From the NCBI RefSeq assembly GCF_028898845.1, contig NZ_CP118574.1, forward strand, positions 1,550,001 through 1,614,000: DNA of 64,000 nt. The letters are read 5' to 3'. This document shows positions 55,756 to 64,000 of this stretch, piece after piece (the stretch's first letter is position 1; each line of letters opens with the position of its first letter). The stretch is from Streptomyces sp. WZ-12. Its GTDB lineage: Bacteria; Actinomycetota; Actinomycetes; Streptomycetales; Streptomycetaceae. A program made the translations under genes and the position numbers. The notes under the pieces are model-generated. The model saw only the letters and a list, made by a program, of their open reading frames with translations. It was not told the DNA's origin and did not search any database.

Positions 55756-56928
55756 TCAGTGGGACTCCGGTCCCGCCAGGTGGCGGGCGATCACCATCCG
55801 CTGGATCTGGTTGGTGCCCTCGACGATCTGGAGCACCTTGGCCTCGCGCATATAGCGCTCGGCCGGGAAGTCGACGGTGTAGCCGTAACCGCCGAGCAGT
55901 TGGACGGCATCCGTGGTGACCCGCATCGCGGTGTCGGTGCAGAACAGCTTGGCCATCGCCGCCTCTTTGGAGAACGGCAGGCCGGCGTCGCGCAGCCGGG
56001 CGGCGCTGAGGTAGAGGGCGCGGCCCGCCTCCACCTGGGTCGCCATGTCCGCGAGCATGAAGCGCAGGCCCTGGAAGTCGACGATGGGGCGGCCGAATTG
56101 GCGGCGCCCGGCGGTGTAGGAGAGGGCCTCGTCCAGCGCGGCCTGGGCGACGCCGATCGCGCAGGCGGCGATGCCCAGGCGGCCGGAGTCCAGGGCGGAG
56201 AGCGCGATGGAGAAGCCCTGGCCCTCCTCGCCGATGCGGCGGGCGTCGGGCACCTGGACGCCGTCGAAGTGCAGTTGTGCGGTCGGCGAGCCCTTCATGC
56301 CCATCTTCCGCTCGGGCTTGGCCGCCGTAAGCCCCTCGGCGTCGCCGGGGACGAGGAAGGCGGTGATGCCGTGCGGGCCGCCCTCGCCGGTGCGGGCCAG
56401 GACGGTGTAGAAGTCGGCCATGCCGCCGTGGGTGATCCACGCCTTGGTGCCCTCGATGGTCCAGCGGTCGCCCTGCCGGGTGGCGCGGGTGGTCAGGGCG
56501 GCGGCGTCGGAGCCGGCGGCGGGCTCGGAGAGGCAGTAGGCGCCGAGCAGTCCGCCGCCGAGCATGGCGGGAAGGTGCTCGGCGCGCTGCTCCTTGGTGC
56601 CGTACCCGGCCAGCGCATGGCAGGCGAGGGTGTGCACGCTGACGCCGAGGCCCACGGTGAGCCGGGCGGCCGCGAGCTCCTCCAGGACCTGGAGGTAGAC
56701 CTCGTAGGGCTGCTCGCCGCCGCCGAACTCCTGGGCGTACGGCAGGGAGAGCAGGCCGGATTCGGAGAGCAGGGTGAACAGGGCACGCGGGAACCGGCCG
56801 GCCTCCTCTTCTTCCGCGGCGATTGGCCGGATTTCGCGCTCGGCGAGCTCGCGCACCAGGGCCATCAGGTCGCGGGCCTCCTCGGTGGGCAGCCTGCGGT
56901 CCACCGGCGGGGGAACGTACTCGGTCAT
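55756..56928 (-). CDS. Acyl-CoA dehydrogenase
   Basis: A 390-residue flavoprotein. LGAYCLSEPAAGSDAAALTT and WITHGGMADFYTVLART bind FAD and substrate, RRQFGRPIVDFQGLRFMLAD contacts the pyrophosphate, and the C-terminal VLQIVEGTNQIQRMVIARHL carries the catalytic Glu370. The reaction is alpha,beta-dehydrogenation of an acyl-CoA. The size and VLQIVEGTNQIQ pattern fit short-chain or branched-chain types. GGAGGAGAG lies upstream of the ATG. It is monocistronic and divergent from the chitinase gene. Confidence 0.92.
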   Translation of the reverse strand: MTEYVPPPVDRRLPTEEARDLMALVRELAEREIRPIAAEEEEAGRFPRALFTLLSESGLLSLPYAQEFGGGEQPYEVYLQVLEELAAARLTVGLGVSVHTLACHALAGYGTKEQRAEHLPAMLGGGLLGAYCLSEPAAGSDAAALTTRATRQGDRWTIEGTKAWITHGGMADFYTVLARTGEGGPHGITAFLVPGDAEGLTAAKPERKMGMKGSPTAQLHFDGVQVPDARRIGEEGQGFSIALSALDSGRLGIAACAIGVAQAALDEALSYTAGRRQFGRPIVDFQGLRFMLADMATQVEAGRALYLSAARLRDAGLPFSKEAAMAKLFCTDTAMRVTTDAVQLLGGYGYTVDFPAERYMREAKVLQIVEGTNQIQRMVIARHLAGPESH

Positions 56929-57292
56929 GGCGGCGCTCTCCTCCCTCTCGGGCGCTGCGGCGACGCGCGCAGGGGTAGGGCGGCGGCGCCGGATTCCGTC
57001 GTGCCTGGCCGATGATCGCCTTCCGGGTCGCGGAAGGCGATGACCTGCGGCTGTGGCGCTAGGAGTATGCCCGATCGGCGGCCCGGCGTCACGGGTTGAT
57101 GATCGATTGCCTGGCGGAATCCGGCGACTTGGGGCGCCGAGCGGGGCGGTGGGAAATTGGTCCGAACCATTGACTCACTGGTCTAGTCCTTCTACCTTCT
57201 CCCCCAACGTTCCGCGCGTTCATGCCAATTCGGCAGGCATGGGGTGCCGGACGTCGTCATGCTCCACCCTCGCCCCCCTCCGAGGAGACGAC
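56929..57292. other. Divergent region between the acyl-CoA dehydrogenase and chitinase genes
   Basis: About 360 bases holding the chitinase promoter. Two DasR-like palindromic sites are visible at 57157-57190. No other gene is present, and the frames here are short. Confidence 0.5.
57157..57190 (+). promoter_or_regulatory. Two DasR-like responsive elements (dre) upstream of the chitinase gene
   Basis: ACTGGTCTAGTCCT at 57177-57190 is close to the DasR consensus ACTGGTCTAGACCAGT. TTGGTCCGAACCA at 57157-57169 has the same TGGT...ACCA dyad 20 bp upstream. DasR, a GntR regulator, represses chitin genes until N-acetylglucosamine phosphates appear. Confidence 0.7.
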
Positions 57293-58582
<1,290 letters not shown>

Positions 58583-58644
58583 CCCCGTCCGCAGGGCCGT
58601 TGTGGCCGGATGAGCCATCAACTCGCCCTGGGAGAAGGGGTGGT

Positions 58645-58678
58645 GAGCGGGTGGGAGGCGCCGGCCTCCCACCCGCTC
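58645..58678. terminator. Terminator between the chitinase and TetR genes
   Basis: Perfect 15-bp stem (GAGCGGGTGGGAGGC and complement) with loop GCCG, 62 bases after the chitinase stop codon. It also serves the convergent TetR gene. Confidence 0.88.
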
Positions 58679-58722
58679 CGCCGTTGCCGGAGGCGGCCCG
58701 GCCCGGCAGGTGGGGCGTCGCG

Positions 58723-59379
58723 TCAGAGCGGCGGGCGGGGCGGCGCCGGGCAGCCGGGCTCGTACTCCTCGATCAGCCGGAGGGCGTCGCCCAGCCCGCG
58801 CACCAGCAGCAACACCACGGTCTCGCGCGGGAGTTCCTGCGTCTCGATCCAGTCGAGGGTGACGCCCTCCACGCTGGAGAGCCAACCCGCCAGCGTCGTC
58901 CGGGCGAACGGGGGAAGGTCCGGGCGGCCCCAGGCGCCGCGGGCGATGGTGGTCAGCAGCTTGGCCCGGACCTCGGAGCGCAGCGCCAGCACCTCGGCGT
59001 CGAAGCCGACCCCGCCGGTCACGATCGCGCGGTAGGCGGCCTGGTGGTGCTGGGCGTAGCGCAGATAGCCGTCTATGGTGCGCCGGACGCGTTCGACCGG
59101 CGGCAGGCCGCGGGCGCTGCCGGCCCGCTTGACCAGCTCGGCCACCGCGTCCTCGATGATCGCCAGGTAGTAGCCGCGCTTGTTGGTGAAGTAGTAGTAG
59201 ATCAGGCCCTTGGCGACCCCGGCCTGGCGTGCGATGTCGTCCATGGACAGCGCGTCGTAGGAGGTGTCGGCGAACAACTTCCGGCCGATGGATATCAGTT
59301 CGGCGCGACGTGCCTGGTACCGCTCGGTTGCGCGAGCGGCCCGCGAGGCTGTCCGTCCGTGCTGTTGACTCTTATTCAA
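58723..59379 (-). CDS. TetR-family regulator next to DUF6230/DUF6114
   Basis: A 218-residue TetR-type repressor. The N-terminal helix-turn-helix is RRAELISIGRKLFADTSYDA, LSMDDIARQAGVAKGLIYYY and FTNKRGYYLAIIEDAVAEL. The C-terminal ligand domain is divergent, as usual. The start is TTG at 59379, judged by the conserved N-terminus; AGGGCGG lies just upstream. It is divergent from the DUF6230 gene, so it may control it. The ligand is not predictable. The intergenic region is only 145 bases. Confidence 0.87.
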   Translation of the reverse strand: MNKSQQHGRTASRAARATERYQARRAELISIGRKLFADTSYDALSMDDIARQAGVAKGLIYYYFTNKRGYYLAIIEDAVAELVKRAGSARGLPPVERVRRTIDGYLRYAQHHQAAYRAIVTGGVGFDAEVLALRSEVRAKLLTTIARGAWGRPDLPPFARTTLAGWLSSVEGVTLDWIETQELPRETVVLLLVRGLGDALRLIEEYEPGCPAPPRPPL

Positions 59380-59524
59380 AATCCGCCCTAGTCTCCAACT
59401 ACCAAGAGTTCCGCGCAGTATGACAGAACGTCACGCGGACTCTTCCGGTCTGCGACGGACCACCGCAGACCGCGCCACGAAGCACTTCCCTCGCGCATTC
59501 GACCGCTGCCCCGGGGAGGACGCA

Positions 59525-60139
59525 GTGAGCAGATCGAACGGCACGGCGCCCCAAGGACGGACCTCGTGGAAGAAGGCCGCGGCAGTGGCGGCACCCGCCG
59601 TACTCGCCGTGGGCGCGCTGGCCACCGTGATGGCGCAGGGCGCACTGGCCGCGTCCTTCGCGGTGTCCGGCACCAACTTCCAGGTCGCCTCCGGCAAGTT
59701 GACCAGCAACGGACTCGCCTCGTACGTGCACACCGACCACGACACCGACGACCACGGCCACCCGGTCGCCCTGCTGGGCATCGGCCAGGCGCACCTCACC
59801 GACATCTGCCAGGCGGCCCGGGTGCAGACCCCGTTGGGAGCGGTGGTGTTCAAGCTGACCGCCGGGGGCGACGCCGGGGCGGTGCGCGCCGACAACCTCG
59901 TCATCGACGGGGAGGACCTGGTCGGCGACGCCCGGTTCGGCACCGCGCAGATCGGGCGGGACGCCGGCACCCTGGACGCGGTGCCGGGGGTCAAGGGCCC
60001 ACGCGGGAAGTTCGGGCTACAGGCCAGCAACATCGAGGTGGCCGGCGTCAAATCGCATGCCTGGTCCGCCACCGGCGGCAACTTCCGGCTCAAGGGCCTG
60101 CGGGTGAGCGTCAGCCTGGACGGCCGGGCGTGTTTCTGA
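59525..60139 (+). CDS. DUF6230-family membrane-associated protein
   Basis: A 204-residue actinobacterial protein. One N-terminal helix (AAAVAAPAVLAVGALATVMA) leads to an extracytoplasmic domain with FAVSGTNFQVASGKLTSNG, LASYVHTDHDTDDHGHPVAL, VQTPLGAVVFKLTAGGDAGA and RADNLVIDGEDLVGDARFGT. The two conserved cysteines are in TDICQAARV and DGRACF. This family has been mislabelled as cholesterol esterase in some databases; no catalytic serine motif is visible. It starts with GTG behind GGGGAGGAC. Its last 10 bases overlap the start of the DUF6114 gene, so they are produced together. Confidence 0.8.
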   Translation: MSRSNGTAPQGRTSWKKAAAVAAPAVLAVGALATVMAQGALAASFAVSGTNFQVASGKLTSNGLASYVHTDHDTDDHGHPVALLGIGQAHLTDICQAARVQTPLGAVVFKLTAGGDAGAVRADNLVIDGEDLVGDARFGTAQIGRDAGTLDAVPGVKGPRGKFGLQASNIEVAGVKSHAWSATGGNFRLKGLRVSVSLDGRACF

Positions 60140-61149
60140 GCGCGCGCCGCGCGCGGTGGGGCGCCCGACTGGAGCGGGCGCTGCCCTGGCCGGAACGGCG
60201 GGCGGCGCTGCGGCGGTGGCGGCGGTCCCGGCCGTTCTGGGCCGGACTGCTGCTCCTGCTCGGCGGCGCCGAACTGCTCCTGGTGCCGCTGTCGCCGCTG
60301 ACGGTCCTGGTGAGCCTGGGACTGGGCGGACTGGCCGCGCTGGGCATCGGGGTGGCGCTGATGGTGGCCGGGCTCTTCCTGTGGTGCACGCCGGCCGCGC
60401 ACCACTACGTGAGCATCAACGCGCTGATCCTGTCGGTGCTCTCGTTCGCCGCGACCAACCTCGGCGGATTCCTGGTCGGGATGGGACTGGGGATCGCGGG
60501 CAGCGCGATGGGGTTCGGCTGGACGCCGGTGCGGACGGCGGCCTCCCCCGACGGGGCGGAGCCCCCGGGGGCGGCTCGGGCGCAGGCCCGGGACCAGGAC
60601 CAGGCCGCGGTTCCCGCACCACCGCGCCGCGGCACCGGCAGCAAGGCGCTCGCCGTCGGACTGCCGGTCGCACTGCTCGCCATCCTCGGGGGTCCCGCAC
60701 CACGCGCCGGGGCGGCCGGGGCGACGCCCCCCGCGCCGCCGGTCCCGCCGACCGTGACCACCACGCGCTTCGCCCCGCAGGGCTTCACCCTGGCCGGCGT
60801 CTCCACCGTCCCCACCGCCCGCGGGCCGCTGAAGGTGATGGTGCTGCGGATGAAGGCCGCCTCGCTGACCGACTACCGACTCATCACCCACGATGCGCAG
60901 GGCGACCAACTCGCCCTGCGCGCGGACTCGTTGGACCTCAAGGGTGCGGTCACCCTCTACCTCACCAAGTTCACCGGCTGCATCGAGGGGGTGCTCTGCC
61001 TGACCTTCACCCCGGACACCCTGCCGGTCCCCCCGGTCGTCCCGCCGTTCGTCTACATGACGCGGGTGACCGCGGAACAGGCGCTGGTCACCTCGGATCT
61101 GATCGTGGCGGACGGGCTGCGGCTCCAGGCGGGCGGCGGGGCCTCCTGA
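60130..61149 (+). CDS. DUF6114-family membrane protein
   Basis: A 339-residue protein starting with GTG inside the end of the DUF6230 gene. It has about four helices (RPFWAGLLLLLGGAELLLVP, LVSLGLGGLAALGIGVALMV and AGLFLWCTPAAHHYVSINAL, FAATNLGGFLVGMGLGIAGS), a linker, and an extracytoplasmic beta-rich domain resembling the DUF6230 fold (PPTVTTTRFAPQGFTLAGVS, LKVMVLRMKAASLTDYRLIT, HDAQGDQLALRADSLDLKGA). The resemblance suggests the pair forms an envelope complex. The role is unknown. Conserved Cys residues are in FTGCIEGVLCLTF. Confidence 0.8.
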   Translation: MFLSARRARWGARLERALPWPERRAALRRWRRSRPFWAGLLLLLGGAELLLVPLSPLTVLVSLGLGGLAALGIGVALMVAGLFLWCTPAAHHYVSINALILSVLSFAATNLGGFLVGMGLGIAGSAMGFGWTPVRTAASPDGAEPPGAARAQARDQDQAAVPAPPRRGTGSKALAVGLPVALLAILGGPAPRAGAAGATPPAPPVPPTVTTTRFAPQGFTLAGVSTVPTARGPLKVMVLRMKAASLTDYRLITHDAQGDQLALRADSLDLKGAVTLYLTKFTGCIEGVLCLTFTPDTLPVPPVVPPFVYMTRVTAEQALVTSDLIVADGLRLQAGGGAS

Positions 61150-61237
61150 GCCGGGGCGCCCGCCCGGGGTTTACGCCCCCGGCCGGTGCGAGCACCATCC
61201 GCGTACGGGGCTTGGAGCCGTAACGGAGAGGTGACGC

Positions 61238-62524
61238 GTGGTCAACCCTTGGCTGGCGATGGAGGTGGGCGCCGATCCCGGCGAGCGCATCCGCACGGTG
61301 CGCAGGGCGCACGAGGCGTTCCTGGCGGACGGGACGGTGGCGCCGCCGGTCCGGCAGGTGGTCGCCGACTCCTGGCGCCGCTCGGCGCGGGCGTGCGCGG
61401 CGCCGGACGGGATCGCGCCCGTCGAGCTCGACGGGGCCGCGCTGCACAGCTACCGGGAGGCGCACCCGTTGGCCCGCGCGATGCCGGTCTTCCGGGAGTT
61501 GTTGGGCGGCATCGCCCAGGACGGGGCGCATCTGTTGGCGGTCTGCGATCCGCAGGGGCGGCTGCTGTGGGTGGAGGGACACCGCGGGGTGTTGCACCGC
61601 GCGGAGCGGATGAACTTCATGGTCGGGGCCCGTTGGGACGAGCGCCACGTCGGCACCAACGCGCCCGGCACCGCGCTCGCCGCCGACCACGCCGTCCAGA
61701 TCTTCGCCACCGAGCACTACAACCGGCGGGCGCAGCCCTGGACGTGCGCCGCCGCGCCCGTCCACGACCAGCGGACCGGCCGGCTGCTGGGCGCCGTGGA
61801 CATCACCGGCGGCGACCACCTGGCCACCCCGCACTGCCTGGCACTGGTACAGGCCACCGCCCGCGCCGCCGAGTCCCATCTCTCCGCCTCCGCAAGGGAG
61901 TTGGGTACCTTCCTCACCGCACTCGGCCGGGACGAGGCCCTGCTGGTGCGGGACGGCGAGCGGCTGCGCCTCGGGCGCCGGCACAGCGAGATCATGGTGT
62001 TGCTCGCCCACCACCCGGACGGCCTGACGGGCGATCAACTCTCGTTACTGCTGTACGGCGAACGGGAGATGCGCCCGGTGACCCTGCGGGCCGAACTCTG
62101 CCGGCTGCGCCAGCTCGTCGGACCGCTCCTGCGCTCCCGGCCGTACCGCCTCACCAGTCCGGTGGAGACCGATCTGGTCACCGTGGAACGGGATCTGACC
62201 AACCGCCATCTGGTCGCGGCGCTCGACGCCTACCGCGGTCCGCTCCTGCCCTCCTCGGAGGCGCCCGGCATCCGTCGGCTGCGGACCGCGTTGGAGGACC
62301 GGATGCGCCGGGCGCTGCTCACCACCGGCGACCCGGACCAACTGCGTGCCTGGGCGCACACACCGTGGGGCGAGCACGACCTGGAGATCCGGGAGGCCCT
62401 GGTGGCCGCCCTCCCCGAGCGCTCCCCGGCGCGCACCGCCTCCCTCGCCGCCGCCGGCCGACTGCGCCTGGAATACGGCCTGACCAGCGAATTCCCCGAT
62501 CCCAGGGAGGCCGCCAGGCACTGA
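61238..62524 (+). CDS. GAF-domain transcriptional regulator of the adjacent aldehyde dehydrogenase gene
   Basis: A 428-residue regulator. The N-terminal sensing domain contains [18 protein letters not shown] and [20 protein letters not shown], the AcoR/acetoin-type GAF signature (GTNAxGTAL), followed by [12 protein letters not shown]. There is no sigma-54 AAA+ domain, unlike enterobacterial AcoR. The C-terminal half carries [20 protein letters not shown] and [20 protein letters not shown], which looks like a winged-helix DNA-binding unit. It starts with GTG at 61238 after GGAGAGGTGACGC. Its position just before the aldehyde dehydrogenase suggests that it activates it. Confidence 0.85.
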   Translation: MVNPWLAMEVGADPGERIRTVRRAHEAFLADGTVAPPVRQVVADSWRRSARACAAPDGIAPVELDGAALHSYREAHPLARAMPVFRELLGGIAQDGAHLLAVCDPQGRLLWVEGHRGVLHRAERMNFMVGARWDERHVGTNAPGTALAADHAVQIFATEHYNRRAQPWTCAAAPVHDQRTGRLLGAVDITGGDHLATPHCLALVQATARAAESHLSASARELGTFLTALGRDEALLVRDGERLRLGRRHSEIMVLLAHHPDGLTGDQLSLLLYGEREMRPVTLRAELCRLRQLVGPLLRSRPYRLTSPVETDLVTVERDLTNRHLVAALDAYRGPLLPSSEAPGIRRLRTALEDRMRRALLTTGDPDQLRAWAHTPWGEHDLEIREALVAALPERSPARTASLAAAGRLRLEYGLTSEFPDPREAARH

Positions 62525-62663
62525 AGGGCCGGCGCCGCCCCGCCAGACACCGGGGCCCGCCCGCGCGCAACGTTCGTGCAACCTCCGCCGCCCTAGCCTC
62601 CCCTCCACCGCCCGCCGCACGCGCGCGGCGGGGTGCACCGACGATCGATGGGGAGGCCGTCCC

Positions 62664-64000
62664 GTGGCGCGTTATGCGAACCCCGGTTCCGCCGATGCCG
62701 TGATGAGCTACCAGTCCCGCTATGACCACTGGATCGGCGGCGCGTACGTACCGCCCGCCCAGGGCCAGTACTTCGAGAACCCGACGCCGATCAACGGCCG
62801 CCCGTTCACCGAGGTCGCCCGCGGCACCGCCGAGGACGTCGAGCGCGCCCTGGACGCCGCGCACGCCGCGGCCCCCGGCTGGGCGCGCACGCCCGCCGCC
62901 GAACGCGCCGGCGTCCTCAACAAGATCGCCGACCGGATGGAACACCACCTGGAGGCGCTGGCGGTCGCCGAGAGCTGGGAGAACGGCAAGCCGGTCCGCG
63001 AGACGCTCGCCGCGGACATCCCGCTGGCCATCGACCACTTCCGCTACTTCGCGGGCGCGGTGCGGGCCCAGGAAGGCACCCTCTCGGAGATCGACGGGGA
63101 CACGGTCGCCTACCACTTCCACGAGCCGCTGGGCGTGGTCGGCCAGATCATCCCCTGGAACTTCCCGATCCTGATGGCGACTTGGAAGCTGGCCCCGGCA
63201 CTGGCCGCCGGCAACACGGTGGTCCTCAAGCCCGCCGAACAGACCCCCGCCTCGGTGCACTTCCTGATGAGCCTGATCGCGGACCTGCTGCCGCCCGGCG
63301 TGGTCAACATCGTCAACGGCTTCGGCGTCGAGGCGGGCAAGCCGCTGGCGTCCAGCCCCCGGGTCGCCAAGATCGCCTTCACCGGCGAGACCACCACCGG
63401 CCGCCTGATCATGCAGTACGCCTCCGAGCATCTGCGGCCGGTGACACTGGAGTTGGGCGGCAAGAGCCCCAACATCTTCTTCGACGACGTCTCCAGCGCA
63501 ACCGACGACTTCCACGACAAGGCCCTCGAAGGCTTCACCATGTTCGCCCTCAACCAGGGCGAGGTGTGCACCTGTCCGTCCCGCGCGCTGATCCAGCGCG
63601 GGCACTACGCGGACTTCCTGGCGGCCGGAGTGGCCCGCACCGAGAAGATCGTCCAGGGCCACCCCCTGGACACCGACACCATGATCGGTGCCCAGGCGTC
63701 CAACGACCAACTGGAGAAGATCCTCTCCTACTTCGACATCGGCCAGAAGGAGGGCGCCAAGGTCCTCACCGGCGGCGCCCGGGCCGAACTGGGCGGCGAG
63801 TTGGAGGGCGGCTACTACGTCCGCCCGACCATCTTCGAGGGCCGCAACGACATGCGGATCTTCCAGGAGGAGATCTTCGGCCCGGTCGTCGCGGTCACCC
63901 CGTTCAGCGACTTCGACGACGCGATCACCGTCGCCAACGACACCCTCTACGGCCTCGGCGCCGGCGTCTGGACCCGCGACGGCTCCACCGCCTACCGCGC
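62664..64000 (+). CDS. Aldehyde dehydrogenase (acetaldehyde/AcoD-ExaC type), cut by the window end
   Basis: The 445 visible residues of an NAD(P)-dependent aldehyde dehydrogenase whose last 60 or so codons lie beyond the window. [20 protein letters not shown] and [20 protein letters not shown] open the protein; [54 protein letters not shown] (Glu) and [20 protein letters not shown] (catalytic Cys) are the family motifs. The pattern matches bacterial AldB/AcoD-like acetaldehyde dehydrogenases. It starts with GTG at 62664 behind GGGGAGG, 139 bases after the GAF regulator. It likely oxidises acetaldehyde or similar aldehydes to acids. Confidence 0.93.
   Translation, partial: MARYANPGSADAVMSYQSRYDHWIGGAYVPPAQGQYFENPTPINGRPFTEVARGTAEDVERALDAAHAAAPGWARTPAAERAGVLNKIADRMEHHLEALAVAESWENGKPVRETLAADIPLAIDHFRYFAGAVRAQEGTLSEIDGDTVAYHFHEPLGVVGQIIPWNFPILMATWKLAPALAAGNTVVLKPAEQTPASVHFLMSLIADLLPPGVVNIVNGFGVEAGKPLASSPRVAKIAFTGETTTGRLIMQYASEHLRPVTLELGGKSPNIFFDDVSSATDDFHDKALEGFTMFALNQGEVCTCPSRALIQRGHYADFLAAGVARTEKIVQGHPLDTDTMIGAQASNDQLEKILSYFDIGQKEGAKVLTGGARAELGGELEGGYYVRPTIFEGRNDMRIFQEEIFGPVVAVTPFSDFDDAITVANDTLYGLGAGVWTRDGSTAYR

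Overview
The window is high-GC actinobacterial chromosome and is almost certainly Streptomyces. Nearly all codon third positions are G or C. The gene set also fits: the divergent elongation factor EF-Tu3, the RNA polymerase-binding protein RbpA behind a SigR-type promoter, a spore-associated SapA-like protein, chitinase and GH25 lysozyme with long Streptomyces-style signal peptides, the DUF6230/DUF6114 pair, and DasR-like sites upstream of the chitinase. About 61 protein genes are supported, two of them cut by the window ends. I see no rRNA, no confident tRNA, no CRISPR array and no intact insertion sequence. It reads as ordinary chromosome with a few accessory patches.

Layout. 0-10 kb: MFS transporter tail, spermidine-synthase-like methyltransferase-fold protein, patatin lipase, tuf3, a VTT-domain membrane protein, an FMN-binding oxidase-like protein, two hypothetical or regulatory genes and an S41 protease. 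10-16.5 kb: two small conserved proteins, a membrane-anchored SpoIIE-type phosphatase, the divergent ohr/ohrR peroxide pair, and a compact acyl carrier protein / ketosynthase / alpha-beta hydrolase operon. 16.5-21 kb: a secreted cell-wall patch with two paralogous transglycosylase-like proteins sharing a conserved promoter and leader, a His-rich secreted peptide, a GH25 lysozyme, a SapA-like protein, and a possible MITE-like remnant. 21-30.1 kb: a LacI-controlled sugar operon (binding protein, two permeases, GH5-like hydrolase, GH38 alpha-mannosidase) with a 20-bp operator over the promoter. 30-40 kb: lipoprotein esterase, small stress-type proteins, cold-shock protein, D,D-carboxypeptidase, the divergent LigD-polymerase/Ku end-joining pair, an S4 RNA-binding protein, YchJ, and a DNA-translocase-like protein without the Walker A lysine. 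40-51.5 kb: MocR/YczE/GDPD, a second SpoIIE phosphatase, rbpA, fxsA, a ppm1-lnt lipoprotein and polyprenol-mannose operon, an amidohydrolase and an Lrp regulator. 51.5-64 kb: a translationally coupled kinase-fold/lipocalin-like pair, a threonine synthase, an acyl-CoA dehydrogenase, chitinase, TetR next to DUF6230-DUF6114, and a GAF-domain regulator followed by an aldehyde dehydrogenase that runs off the end.

Regulation is unusually readable. Ten genes start 6-7 bases downstream of an xAnnnT box, the geometry of leaderless transcription. Palindromic or tandem operators lie upstream of the ohr/ohrR, LacI, chitinase, patatin, esterase and 6.6-kb genes. Nine strong GC-rich hairpins mark transcription ends.

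No single dramatic new system stands out. The best candidates for undescribed biology are the three-gene ACP-ketosynthase-hydrolase cassette, the shared leader of the two transglycosylase paralogs, the DUF6230-DUF6114 pair with its TetR neighbour, and the translocase-like protein with an altered P-loop.
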